Positions 15,900-24,727 of a stretch of DNA of 38,571 nt are shown one piece after another. Position 1 is the first letter of the stretch. Each line of letters opens with the position of its first letter. The translations under genes and the position numbers were made by a program. This DNA is from Seribacter sp963934295 (lineage in GTDB: Bacteria; Verrucomicrobiota; Verrucomicrobiia; Opitutales; Seribacteraceae), in NCBI GenBank assembly GCA_963934295.1, contig CAWVXY010000027.1, positions 1 through 38,571 on the forward strand, in the 5' to 3' direction. A model generated the notes under the pieces. It made no database searches. It worked only from the letters and a program-made list of their open reading frames with translations, and had not been told where the DNA came from.

Positions 15900-16652
15900 A
15901 TGGTTTCTTGTTCGAAAATCAGCAAAATAGTACCACAAAAACTTGAAACTTGGGAAAAGAAAGTTTTTCTAACTTTTGATTTAGATTGGGCACATGATGA
16001 AGTTATTTCTGATACAATGGACCTTATTAATGAATCGGGTGTGTCTAGCACCTGGTTTGTTACACATAAAAGTCCAATTTTGGAAAAATTAAGAAAACAA
16101 GAAAATATAGAATTGGGAATTCATCCAAATTTTTACAATGCACCTGATCAATCTTTTGAAAATCAAGTGCAACCCAAACAAGTTTTAAGCGAATTGCTTG
16201 ATGTAGTACCTGATGCGAAGTCTGTGCGTTCGCATTCTCTTTTTCATAGTGAACGATTAGTTGATGTTTTTTATGACTTCGGTCTAAGTCACATTTCAAA
16301 TTGTTTTATTCCTTATGGTGCCGGCATAGATGTTCGTCCATTTTCAATTTGGGAAAACATGGTAATGGTGCCTCACTGTTGGCAGGATAATGTGGCGTTA
16401 AGAATGGATCTAGCATTTCCTGATAAAAGTGAACTTTTGAAATCTCATTTTGTATTCAATTTCCATCCAATTCATATATTCTTAAATACTGAAAAAGTTG
16501 AAAGATATGAGTTAAGCAGACCTTTCCATCAAGATCCTGACAAACTTATTTCGAAAAGGTTCAATGGAGTTGGCACTCGAACACTGTTGATAGATTTGCT
16601 CGAAGTATTAAAAGATTTAGAAGAATTTTCCATGAAGACAATTTCTTTATGA
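15900..16652 (+). CDS. WbmS-like polysaccharide/sugar deacetylase
   Basis: 250-residue NodB-fold protein. In place of the usual TFDDG it has LTFDLDWAHDEV (about 24-35; D27, D29, H32 and D33 are candidate metal or catalytic ligands), then TWFVTHKSP and ELGIHPNFY with H75. This matches the WbmS-like subgroup found in O-antigen clusters rather than classical CE4 enzymes such as the one at 5039. It has no signal peptide, so it likely works on a cytoplasmic NDP-sugar or lipid-linked intermediate. Its TGA overlaps the ATG of the formyltransferase gene (ATGA), so the two are translationally coupled. I infer that it exposes an amino group for the next enzyme. Confidence 0.75.
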   Translation: MVSCSKISKIVPQKLETWEKKVFLTFDLDWAHDEVISDTMDLINESGVSSTWFVTHKSPILEKLRKQENIELGIHPNFYNAPDQSFENQVQPKQVLSELLDVVPDAKSVRSHSLFHSERLVDVFYDFGLSHISNCFIPYGAGIDVRPFSIWENMVMVPHCWQDNVALRMDLAFPDKSELLKSHFVFNFHPIHIFLNTEKVERYELSRPFHQDPDKLISKRFNGVGTRTLLIDLLEVLKDLEEFSMKTISL

Positions 16653-17569
16653 GAGTTGCACTAATTGGAAGAACTGAAATTTTATATGAAACAGCTGGGG
16701 TTTTAATAAATAATGGCCATTCAATTGTTGTAATCATAACAGCATTTGAAGCACCCGAATATACAAAAAAATCATCTGATTTTTCTAGCCTAGCAGATGA
16801 GCTAGGGATTCCTTTTGGTTCTGGTCATAAAATCGAAAATTTTAAGACTGAATTGATCGAAGCAAATGCTGATATTGGAGTCAGCATGAATTATACTGGA
16901 ATAATACCTCAATCGATAATCGATATTTTCCCTAATGGAATTCTTAACGCACATGGAGGTGATTTGCCAAGATACCGTGGGAATGCCTGTCAAGCGTGGG
17001 CGATTTTAAATGGTGAGAAAAGAATTGGGCTTTGTATCCATAAAATGATTGGTGGGGAGTTAGACAATGGTGACATTATTGAAAGAGATTATGTTGAAGT
17101 TTCGGACATAACGAAAATTGGTGAAGTCTGGAATTGGATGCGAAATTCAGTGCCTCAATTATTTTCCAAAGCTCTTAAAAATATAGGGGAATATCCTGAA
17201 TATATTTTGGAAGCTCAGTCTGAAAATAAAGATGATATACTTCGCTGTTATCCAAGGTTACCTGAGGATGGGCAAATAAATTGGAATTTAAGAATCGAAG
17301 AAATTCTTAGGCTTATTAACGCAACAAGTGAGCCATATTCAGGTGCTTATTGTTATTTTGAATCTGAGAAAATGATAATTTGGGATGCTACGATTGTTAA
17401 TGATGATGAGATTTTTATGGCCGTGCCTGGTCAAATTACATTGCTTGGAACTGAATATGTTGAGGTTGCCTGTGGTAATGGGAAATTAAGGCTAAATATA
17501 GTCGAGCTTGGGAATTATCGAGGTAACCCTACAAAAATAATTAAGTCTTCAAGAGCTAGGTTAAAGTAA
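16649..17569 (+). CDS. sugar N-formyltransferase (Fmt-like fold)
   Basis: 306-residue member of the N10-formyltetrahydrofolate-dependent formyltransferase family. The catalytic triad is complete: N100 and H102 in ILNAHGGDLPRYRGN and D139 in GELDNGDII. A C-terminal OB-like domain begins near YPRLPEDGQINWNL (about 197-210), as in methionyl-tRNA formyltransferase. True fmt is separately present at 32983-33969, so this copy inside a glycan operon most likely formylates an amino-sugar, as do WbtJ- or VioF-type enzymes. It overlaps the WbmS-like deacetylase by 4 bases, and its stop overlaps the next ATG by one base. Confidence 0.85.
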   Translation: MRVALIGRTEILYETAGVLINNGHSIVVIITAFEAPEYTKKSSDFSSLADELGIPFGSGHKIENFKTELIEANADIGVSMNYTGIIPQSIIDIFPNGILNAHGGDLPRYRGNACQAWAILNGEKRIGLCIHKMIGGELDNGDIIERDYVEVSDITKIGEVWNWMRNSVPQLFSKALKNIGEYPEYILEAQSENKDDILRCYPRLPEDGQINWNLRIEEILRLINATSEPYSGAYCYFESEKMIIWDATIVNDDEIFMAVPGQITLLGTEYVEVACGNGKLRLNIVELGNYRGNPTKIIKSSRARLK

Positions 17570-18879
17570 TGAGTAAACAAAATATAAGGCTTATCATTAT
17601 TTTTGTTTTAGAATGCTTTTTGTTTCCTTTTCTTATTTCCATTCTTTTTATTTCGGCGTTTACAGCAAGAATCTTCGGTGGAAGAAAAGGGAAGCCCAGA
17701 TTAGTATGGGGAGAAGCTCCGATAATCAATAATGTTTATTGGTCAAATTGTATGAAGGAGATTGGTTTTAAGACTGAAACTTTTACCGATAGTTTTTGTT
17801 ACCGAATCAATGAAAGAAATGAGTATGACCGAGTGATTCAGGATGAGTTTCGATTCATTCCACTGTATTTAAAATATTATTTCGGTTTCTTAGATTCTTT
17901 ATTTAAATATGACATTTATTTTATTTCTTTTAATGGCTTTTTTCTATGGAGAACTATATGCCGAAGTTTTGAATCAACTTTACTTAAGATAGCAGCAAAA
18001 AAAATTGTAATCATTCCTTTCGGATGTGATTCATACTCATACAACAGAGTTCGCTCAGTTTCTTTAATTCATGGTTTAAATAGTTCTCTTCCTCAGGCAG
18101 CTAAAAATCAGAGAGAAATTTCTCGTCGTGTTGAGCATTGGTGTGAAAAAGCAGATGTTGTGATTCCAGGTTTTATGGGTCCAGATGGTTTCGGGAGATG
18201 GGATGTTCTTGTTCCGTCGCCATTAATTATAGATTTGAAAGGATGGGAAGTTTCTAAAAGAAAAAGCATGGCTGATGGTGCTTCAGAAGTTATTAAAATT
18301 ACTCATGCACCAAATTTTAGAGGTTTTAAAGGTTCCGAGTTTATCATTAATGCTGTAGAGAAACTTCAAAAAGAAGGATTTAAGATTGAGCTTAATTTGC
18401 TAGAAAAATTGAAAAACCATGAGGTTAAAAAAATCCTTCAGGATGAAACTGACATATTAGTTGAGCAGATAATTTTTACCGGACATGCACTGAATGGACT
18501 TGAAGGAATGGCATGTGGATTACCGGTTTTGTCAAATTTAGAAGATGAGTCATATACAAGGCATCTAAGAAGATGGTCTTATTTGGATGAATGTCCCATT
18601 GTATCAACATGTCCTGAGAATTTAATTGATAATTTAAGGACTCTAATTACCAATCCTAACCTGCGAAATGATTTAGGCAAAGCGAGCAGGCAATATGTTG
18701 AAAAATATCAAGGGTTTGAAGCTGGCCAGTATTTATTTGGCGAAGTAATTAACTATCTTGAAGGAAAAAGAGATACTCTTATTAATCTTTATCATCCAAT
18801 ACTAGGTGAGTATTCCAAAAATAAGCCAAAAATTATTCATCCATTAAAAGAAAGTAAGATCCAGGTTGCCCATTCTTAA
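17569..18879 (+). CDS. GT-B fold glycosyltransferase, paralogue 1 of 3
   Basis: 436 residues. An N-terminal hydrophobic helix (about 8-33) suggests membrane attachment. The region PIINNVYWSNCMKEIGFKTETF (51-72) closely matches PMINNVYHKRALEVYGYRVETF of the protein at 21204. A conserved donor-domain block runs from HAPNFRGFKGSEFI (246-259) through EQIIFTGHALNGLEGMACGLPV (299-320). Compared with its two paralogues, the DQ...GWYG motif is altered to EQ...GHAL, so its donor or activity may differ. The C-terminus extends about 40 residues past the last helix. The start overlaps the formyltransferase stop by one base. CAZy family not assignable by eye; GT4-like is likely. Confidence 0.75.
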   Translation: MSKQNIRLIIIFVLECFLFPFLISILFISAFTARIFGGRKGKPRLVWGEAPIINNVYWSNCMKEIGFKTETFTDSFCYRINERNEYDRVIQDEFRFIPLYLKYYFGFLDSLFKYDIYFISFNGFFLWRTICRSFESTLLKIAAKKIVIIPFGCDSYSYNRVRSVSLIHGLNSSLPQAAKNQREISRRVEHWCEKADVVIPGFMGPDGFGRWDVLVPSPLIIDLKGWEVSKRKSMADGASEVIKITHAPNFRGFKGSEFIINAVEKLQKEGFKIELNLLEKLKNHEVKKILQDETDILVEQIIFTGHALNGLEGMACGLPVLSNLEDESYTRHLRRWSYLDECPIVSTCPENLIDNLRTLITNPNLRNDLGKASRQYVEKYQGFEAGQYLFGEVINYLEGKRDTLINLYHPILGEYSKNKPKIIHPLKESKIQVAHS

Positions 18880-20314
18880 ATTACTTGCAAAAGACTCGAT
18901 AATTTATGGTGGAGCCGATTTTGGCTCCAAGCTTGTTGCGCTTTTCACATTTCCGCTCATTGCATCTGTATTGCCTCAAAAGTCGATTGGTATTCTAGAA
19001 CTTGTATTAACTACAACGGGTCTTTTGGGCATGTTAGTACAGTGTGGGTTAAGCAATTCAGTACATCGCTTTTATTGGGATGAAAAATTAAAACCTATTG
19101 ATCGACCCACATTAGTATCATCTGCTTTCTCAATTCAATTATCACTTGGTATTTTATTTCTTATAATTGCTTCATTAAGTATATTAATTTTTCCGAAACT
19201 TTCTATATTTCCTTTGTCCACTATTTCCTGGATAGCGATTTCCGCAGCAATTACCTTAATGGTTTTTAAAATTTGGTTTGTTTATATTCTGGATGTAACC
19301 CGTTTGCATCTAGCCCCTTTTCGATTTTTGTCCATTTCTTTAGCGAGCAAAGTTGCAAGTTCAGTTTTAGGATGTTTTACAGTTCTATATTTAGGTTGGG
19401 GATTAGATGGATATCTATCGACTCAAGCCGTTGTAATGGTTGCTATCTTCCCATTGGCATGTTGGTTAATAAAAAAAGATCTTACTTTTAAAATAAGCAA
19501 AAAGTGGTGCGAAGAAACTTTTAAATATGGATACCCTTTTATATTTGCCGGCATTGCATTTTGGTTATTAGGAACCATTGACCGATGGATGTTAACTGCT
19601 TTTACATCACTGGAAGAAGTTAGCGTTTACTCTGTGGCCTTTCGGTTTTCCAGTATCATCCTATTTATTACTACTGCGTTTGGTATGGCGTGGGGACCAG
19701 TTGCAATTAAAATAAAATCTGAAAACCCTTCTAAATATAAAGAATTCTATGCAGATTTACTTGGTGTTTTTCTCTACCTGATATTGTTAATATCCGGACT
19801 CGTTGGTCTTTTTAGTGGTGAAATAATTAAATCTCTTATGAGCGACGATTACAGCAAAAGTGCTTTTGCTTTGATTTTTTTAAGTTTCGGAGTTGGTTTG
19901 TATGGTACACAGCAGATTACTGCAATGGGAATTTCGATCGAAAAAAAGACATATTTATTTTCACGGATTGCATGGATTTCATTGATTCTAAATATTATTT
20001 TTAATTATTTTTTAATTCAAAAATTTGGTGCTACCGGGGCTTCATTTTCAACCCTAATTTCTTACCTTTTCATTACTTCAGCTTATCTTTTTTACTCTGA
20101 AAAACTTCATGAAATACCATTCAATAAATCGAGGTTGTTGATGTTACTTATCTTAGGTTCCTTTGTTATTTTCGTAAGTATGTACTTTTGCATTAATGAC
20201 TTTTCACTTAAATATACATTAATAAAATTAGTAACCCTTGGCCTTTTTGCCATTTTGGGTTATCTAGTCATTAAAAATAATATCCTTATTGGGATTAAAA
20301 AATTTCGTTGTTAA
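18866..20314 (+). CDS. wzx: Wzx-type oligosaccharide flippase (MOP/MATE superfamily)
   Basis: 482 residues with about 12-14 membrane spans distributed over the whole length. The opening LLAKDSIIYGGADFGSKLVALFTFPLIASVL is the usual first helix of polysaccharide-export flippases, and the internal KYGYPFIFAGIAFWLLGTIDRWML matches the second-half repeat. It would move the undecaprenyl-linked repeat unit across the inner membrane before polymerisation. The start is TTG at 18866, overlapping the preceding gene by 14 bases. The gene sits between two related glycosyltransferases. Presence of this protein and the Wzy-like protein at 3945 supports Wzy-dependent assembly. Confidence 0.87.
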   Translation: MPILKLLAKDSIIYGGADFGSKLVALFTFPLIASVLPQKSIGILELVLTTTGLLGMLVQCGLSNSVHRFYWDEKLKPIDRPTLVSSAFSIQLSLGILFLIIASLSILIFPKLSIFPLSTISWIAISAAITLMVFKIWFVYILDVTRLHLAPFRFLSISLASKVASSVLGCFTVLYLGWGLDGYLSTQAVVMVAIFPLACWLIKKDLTFKISKKWCEETFKYGYPFIFAGIAFWLLGTIDRWMLTAFTSLEEVSVYSVAFRFSSIILFITTAFGMAWGPVAIKIKSENPSKYKEFYADLLGVFLYLILLISGLVGLFSGEIIKSLMSDDYSKSAFALIFLSFGVGLYGTQQITAMGISIEKKTYLFSRIAWISLILNIIFNYFLIQKFGATGASFSTLISYLFITSAYLFYSEKLHEIPFNKSRLLMLLILGSFVIFVSMYFCINDFSLKYTLIKLVTLGLFAILGYLVIKNNILIGIKKFRC

Positions 20315-21207
20315 TTGAGAATTTTCTTTCCAAAAAATATTCTGTGAGAAAGGCTTTAGTAACTGGTGCTAATGGTTTATTGGGAAGAACATTATGTAAT
20401 AAGCTTTCTCAAGAGTGCGATTTGTATGCTATTGTAAGGTCGAAGCCTAAAGATGCAGTTGATTCAATTAACTATATTTCTCTAGACCTTTCACGAGAAT
20501 TTTCTTTTGACGAGTTACCAAGTGAAATTGATTGTGTTCTGCACTTGGCACAGTCCAACAAATATAAGGATTTCCCTGAAGGCGCGAGTGATGTTTTTTC
20601 AATTAATGTTAAATCTACTCATAACCTCTTGGAATATTCGAGGATATCAAAAGTTAAGCAATTCATTTACGCATCTTCAGGAGGAGTATATGCAGAAAGC
20701 AAAAATCCATTATCAGAATGTTCTCCTATACAGGAGCATGAAAAATTGGGTTGTTATTTGGGAAGTAAAATATGTGGGGAGATTTTAGTTCAAAATTATT
20801 CGCCTTTTTTTACTACTTCGATTGTCAGACCATTCTTCATGTATGGTTTTGGTCAAAAAAGGAATATGTTATTACCCCGATTATTCGATTATGTTAGCAA
20901 TGGTAATTCAATTGATGTTAGTGGAGATGATGGTCTGAAAATTAATCCGATTCATGTAGAGGATGCAGTGAGAGGTATTGAGTCGCTGATAAAAATGAAT
21001 CATTCCTCCATTTACAATTTAGCGGGACCGGATGTTCTTTCCCTTCGTGAAATATGCGAGACTATAGGTGGATATCTAGATGAAAAACCAGTTTTTAATC
21101 ATGCAGACGGTTCAAGTGTAAATATAGTAGCTGATATTTCTCTAATGAAATCCGAACTTCATAGACCTATTATATCGTTACATGAAAGGATTGATGATTT
21201 AAGGTGA
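20308..21207 (+). CDS. NAD(P)-dependent extended SDR, nucleotide-sugar modifying
   Basis: 299 residues at most. ALVTGANGLLGRTL carries the TGxxGxxG motif (about 19-26), ASSGGVY the active-site serine, and CYLGSK the catalytic Tyr and Lys four residues apart. The C-terminal domain is short, like dTDP-4-keto-rhamnose reductase or CDP-abequose synthase types. The start is uncertain. TTG at 20308 overlaps the flippase gene by 7 bases, while GTG at 20344 would begin just before RKALVTG and remove 12 residues. The stop overlaps the next GTG by four bases (GTGA), indicating translational coupling to the glycosyltransferase. The enzymatic step is unknown. Confidence 0.82.
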   Translation: MLIENFLSKKYSVRKALVTGANGLLGRTLCNKLSQECDLYAIVRSKPKDAVDSINYISLDLSREFSFDELPSEIDCVLHLAQSNKYKDFPEGASDVFSINVKSTHNLLEYSRISKVKQFIYASSGGVYAESKNPLSECSPIQEHEKLGCYLGSKICGEILVQNYSPFFTTSIVRPFFMYGFGQKRNMLLPRLFDYVSNGNSIDVSGDDGLKINPIHVEDAVRGIESLIKMNHSSIYNLAGPDVLSLREICETIGGYLDEKPVFNHADGSSVNIVADISLMKSELHRPIISLHERIDDLR

Positions 21208-22403
21208 AAGCTTTCAGAATAAATATTTTAAGATTAATGTTGGGAAGTTTTGAACTTTTTTATCTCTTTCCTATTTTATTTTTTTCATTTCTCTCCAGAT
21301 TTTGCTGTAGAAGATTTGATATTGGACTTGGTCCAATTCCAATGATTAACAACGTATACCATAAAAGGGCTCTTGAGGTTTATGGATATAGAGTCGAGAC
21401 ATTTGTCAGTAAACTTTTTTTTATAACAGACAAATTTGATAAAAAATTTGTTTATGAAAATAATATTTTGCATTCTTTGTTAATCCGGGTCCTACATATC
21501 GACTATCTATATTCGGTATTTAATCATCGGTGTTTGTATTTGTATTTCAATGGTGGTTGCTTACAGTCTTCAATTATTCTTTGGAGGTTTGAACCTTTTC
21601 TTCTCGGTATTGCTGGAATGAAAACGGTCGTTATGCCTTATGGTGGCGATATTTCTAAAATGGATAGGACGCCAAATCTTTTATACAAGCATACATTGGC
21701 TTTAGATTACCCAGAATATAAATTCAGAAATAAGAGAATTGAATGTCAAATTGATTTATGGTCAAAATATGCGGATCATGTAATTGGCGGATGCGACTGG
21801 GTAGATTATATGCATCATTGGGACACTTTGATGATTGCCCATTTTTCTATCGACTTAAAGCAGAAGAAAAAGAATGGTTTTAAGTATCCCAAAAACGGAA
21901 AAAGATTTCGAGTTTTGCATGCTCCAAATCATCGAAATATCAAAGGCAGCAGTTTTGTGATAAAAGCTATTGAGGAACTTCAAAAAGAGGGTGAAAATAT
22001 TGAGCTTAAGTTACTTGAAAAAGTGGGTAATGATGAAGTTTTAAAAGAGATAGAAAAGGCTGATTTGGTAATAGATCAACTTGTTATCGGATGGTATGCT
22101 ATGTTTACTTTAGAAGCATTATCCTTAGGCACTCCAGTGGTTTGTTATTTGAGAGATGATTTACTCGAATTATACAAAAATTCAAAATTATTGAAAGAAT
22201 GTGATCCTCCTATTTATAGTTCTAAACCGAGAGAAATATTGAGCGATCTACGTTCCCTAATGCATGATCAGAAACAATTGGAAGAGTTATCAAATCGTGG
22301 TCCAGAATATGTTAAAGAAAATCATTCAATTGAATATGTGGGTACGGTTTTTCATGAAATAAATTCTGGTATTGGTTTGAAACCTACTGGAGGAAAATCG
22401 TAA
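21204..22403 (+). CDS. GT-B fold glycosyltransferase, paralogue 2 of 3
   Basis: 399 residues with an N-terminal hydrophobic segment (about 10-31) followed by PMINNVYHKRALEVYGYRVE, shared with the protein at 17569. The donor domain contains HAPNHRNIKGSSFVIKAIEEL (239-259), KADLVIDQLVIGWYAMFTLEAL (285-306) and LGTPVV. The DQ...GWY motif is intact here, unlike in paralogue 1. The first domain includes VVMPYGGDISKM (142-153), which may shape the acceptor pocket. GTG start at 21204 overlaps the SDR stop. A 47-base gap follows before paralogue 3. Donor unknown. Confidence 0.77.
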   Translation: MKAFRINILRLMLGSFELFYLFPILFFSFLSRFCCRRFDIGLGPIPMINNVYHKRALEVYGYRVETFVSKLFFITDKFDKKFVYENNILHSLLIRVLHIDYLYSVFNHRCLYLYFNGGCLQSSIILWRFEPFLLGIAGMKTVVMPYGGDISKMDRTPNLLYKHTLALDYPEYKFRNKRIECQIDLWSKYADHVIGGCDWVDYMHHWDTLMIAHFSIDLKQKKKNGFKYPKNGKRFRVLHAPNHRNIKGSSFVIKAIEELQKEGENIELKLLEKVGNDEVLKEIEKADLVIDQLVIGWYAMFTLEALSLGTPVVCYLRDDLLELYKNSKLLKECDPPIYSSKPREILSDLRSLMHDQKQLEELSNRGPEYVKENHSIEYVGTVFHEINSGIGLKPTGGKS

Positions 22404-22450
22404 ATTAATAAGTTGTCAGATTTAATCTTACGTAAAATTAATTTTAATAT

Positions 22451-23605
22451 TTGATTTCCGTATTACATTGTCCCGAGCAAGTTGGAAATAATCCAATTGT
22501 TCTTTCTAAATTTGAAAAAGAGCTTGGATTGTACAGTATTTGTGTAAGTGAAAAAGATAATCCATACACATCTTTTACGGATCATGTTTTACAAAGAGAG
22601 AATAGCCCACTTTGGCTAACTGAATTTTACAGATTATTACTCATATTAAAATCATCTGCATGGGGTGGGGTGGTTCATCTAAATAATGGAAGATTTATAA
22701 CTCCATTTTTTGGTGATGGTGCTCACCCCAAAGAATTAGCTTTTCGAAAATCATCTAGGAAGTTGATTAGGTTGTATGCGAAAGCTCTTTTATCGACAGA
22801 AAAGTCGTTATGCAGAATTCGTTCAAACCGAAAGGCAGTTTTTGTTACTTTTCAAGGTTCAGATGCAAGGGAATCAAAGTGTTTCCTAAAGAAATTCCAA
22901 GATAATGGACTTGCAGATTCTGTAATTTCAAGATCGGGAAAAAGCAATGATTCGATTAGATCAAAAAAGAAATTATTAGCTGATGTAGCTGATAAGATAT
23001 ATTCTTTAAATCCAGACCTCCTTGAGGTTTTACCGAGAGGATCAGAGTTTTTACCTTATGCTACTGAGGCAACAATACATGCGAAGGTTTTACCCTTTAA
23101 TAACCGAAAAGAATTCGTAATCGGGCATGCACCTACACATCGGATAGTAAAAGGAACTGATCATGTGATAGAGGCTGTAAATAAATTACGGTCTCAAGGG
23201 CACATGGTTCGTCTTGAATTAATAGAAGGTTTACCAAGGGAGGCGGCACTAAAGAAATATGAAGAAATTGATTTATTCATTGATCAGTTGATAATTGGTT
23301 GGTACGGGGTGGTCTCTCTTGAAGTACTTGCAATAGGAAAACCAGTGATTTGTTTTACAAAGGGAAGGGGGTTAAAGTTTGTAAATCCCGATATGCTAAA
23401 AGATTTACCTATCCTAAATGCTGACATCACGACATTAGAGGAGAGAATAATTGAAATCATGCGTATGGATATTACTCAGCGCAGTAAATTAGCTGAGCTT
23501 GGTATTTATTTTCTTAAAAAGTGGCATGATCCTCGAAAGATTGCTAAAAAGTTATTGAAGGATTATAAAGTAGTCCTTTCAGGAAGAAATATAAAGTGCA
23601 TTTAG
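22451..23605 (+). CDS. GT-B fold glycosyltransferase, paralogue 3 of 3
   Basis: 384 residues starting at TTG 22451 right before ISVLHCPEQVGNNP; no N-terminal membrane helix, unlike the two paralogues upstream. The first domain (GVVHLNNGRFITPFFGDGAHP, VFVTFQGSDAR) is different from theirs. The donor domain is clearly related: HAPTHRIVKGTDHVIEAVNKL (226-246), IDLFIDQLIIGWYGVVSLEVL (273-293) and IGKPVI. This suggests a shared donor class with a different acceptor. The next gene begins inside its last codons (10-base overlap). Preceded by a 47-base AT-rich gap with TTGTCA at 22413-22418 but no convincing -10. Confidence 0.77.
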   Translation: MISVLHCPEQVGNNPIVLSKFEKELGLYSICVSEKDNPYTSFTDHVLQRENSPLWLTEFYRLLLILKSSAWGGVVHLNNGRFITPFFGDGAHPKELAFRKSSRKLIRLYAKALLSTEKSLCRIRSNRKAVFVTFQGSDARESKCFLKKFQDNGLADSVISRSGKSNDSIRSKKKLLADVADKIYSLNPDLLEVLPRGSEFLPYATEATIHAKVLPFNNRKEFVIGHAPTHRIVKGTDHVIEAVNKLRSQGHMVRLELIEGLPREAALKKYEEIDLFIDQLIIGWYGVVSLEVLAIGKPVICFTKGRGLKFVNPDMLKDLPILNADITTLEERIIEIMRMDITQRSKLAELGIYFLKKWHDPRKIAKKLLKDYKVVLSGRNIKCI

Positions 23606-24726
23606 AGGGAAAAATCTTAATCGTCACATCAGAATATTACCCAATGCCTGCTGCTGCTGCTGCTCGAATTATTCCTTGGGTATCCGAGCTTAAACTTTTT
23701 TGTTCTAAGATTACTGTTCTAACTTCCAATAATGCTTCCAAAGAAAAGACCCTAATTGAGAGATCTTTTTTTTCTGTTCCTAATAACAAAGCAAAATTAT
23801 TTGTTCGGTTAGTTCAGGAATTACTTTTAGGTCTAGATTTAGGGCTAAGGATTTTGTTAAAAAAAGAAGTTAGCCTTTGCATAATAACCTCTCCTCCATT
23901 TTTTATGGCATGTTGTTGTGCATTTTTTGCAAAGATTTCTGGAGTGGCATATATTTTTGATGTTAGGGACCGTTATCCTCGTGTTCTTGAAGATCTTGGC
24001 GTTTTGAAACTAACGAGTTTTTTGGGTAAAACCTTACAGGGATTAGAAGCATGGGTTTATCGAGGTGCGAAGCATGTTACGACAGTGACAAATGGGTTAT
24101 TAGGTGAACTGCAACGCGAATTTCCCAATATTAAATTTCACTTATTAAGGAACGGTTTTGACGAAGAAGCATTCAGCGATGAATTACTTGATAACAAAAA
24201 AGCAGATTGTTTTACTGTGGTTTACCACGGAAGGCTTGGGCGTTTTTATGATATTGATTCCTACATGAAAATCATTGATTTGGTAGGGAAATTAGAGCCA
24301 AGTATTCGTTTCCTGATGGTCGGTGATTTCCCAGCAAAAATACTTTTATTCAAAAGTCCGAACCTAGAAATACTCCCGATGATGAACTTGGAAGATCTAA
24401 GTAAAAAACTTTCGGTCTGCCACTTAGGGATTTGTTTATTGAGAGAATTACCTGCCATGAAAAATGCATTTCCTGCAAAGTCTTATGATTTTATTGGAGC
24501 AGGTTTACCTCAAATAGTTGGTCCAGCAGGAGAGTTATATGATTTCATTACAAATATGGGTGGTGGGAAATCATTTAAGAAAATCATACCCGAGGATGTT
24601 GCTCATGCTATAATTGATCTTAAAAATGATCCTCAAAAGTTAGCCGAAATGAGAAATAAGGTAATTTCTAATCGTAATAATTTTGGGCGTAGAATGGTGA
24701 CAAAGTCATATTTTAATTCCTTGTAG
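23596..24726 (+). CDS. GT4-type glycosyltransferase (WcaI/WbuB-like)
   Basis: 376 residues, GT-B fold. The N-terminal strand ILIVTSEYYPMP, the conserved IITSPPFFMACCCAFFAKISG and the DVRDRYPRVLEDLGVL segment (about 115-130) are typical of WbuB/WcaI enzymes that act on undecaprenyl-linked sugars. The donor domain shows YHGRLGRFYDIDSYMKI and ends with FPAKSYDFIGAGLPQIVG, where an Asp-containing loop takes the place of the usual ExxxxAxGxP glutamate. Near the N-terminus, five GCT codons in a row give AAAAA (23650-23664). Start is GTG at 23596, overlapping the preceding gene by 10 bases; the initiating transferase begins 1 base after its stop. Confidence 0.83.
   Translation: MHLEGKILIVTSEYYPMPAAAAARIIPWVSELKLFCSKITVLTSNNASKEKTLIERSFFSVPNNKAKLFVRLVQELLLGLDLGLRILLKKEVSLCIITSPPFFMACCCAFFAKISGVAYIFDVRDRYPRVLEDLGVLKLTSFLGKTLQGLEAWVYRGAKHVTTVTNGLLGELQREFPNIKFHLLRNGFDEEAFSDELLDNKKADCFTVVYHGRLGRFYDIDSYMKIIDLVGKLEPSIRFLMVGDFPAKILLFKSPNLEILPMMNLEDLSKKLSVCHLGICLLRELPAMKNAFPAKSYDFIGAGLPQIVGPAGELYDFITNMGGGKSFKKIIPEDVAHAIIDLKNDPQKLAEMRNKVISNRNNFGRRMVTKSYFNSL
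23650..23664 (+). repeat. (GCT)5 trinucleotide tract encoding five alanines
   Basis: Five exact GCT codons near the start of the GT4-type gene. Length change by slippage would add or remove alanines without a frameshift, next to the N-terminal acceptor-binding loop of the enzyme. Confidence 0.6.
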
Positions 24727-24727
24727 T

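Noticed and set aside
22413..22441. Promoter in the gap before the third GT-B gene
   Set aside because: TTGTCA has only TAAAAT at 14 bases or AATTAA at 17 bases; neither pairing is convincing.
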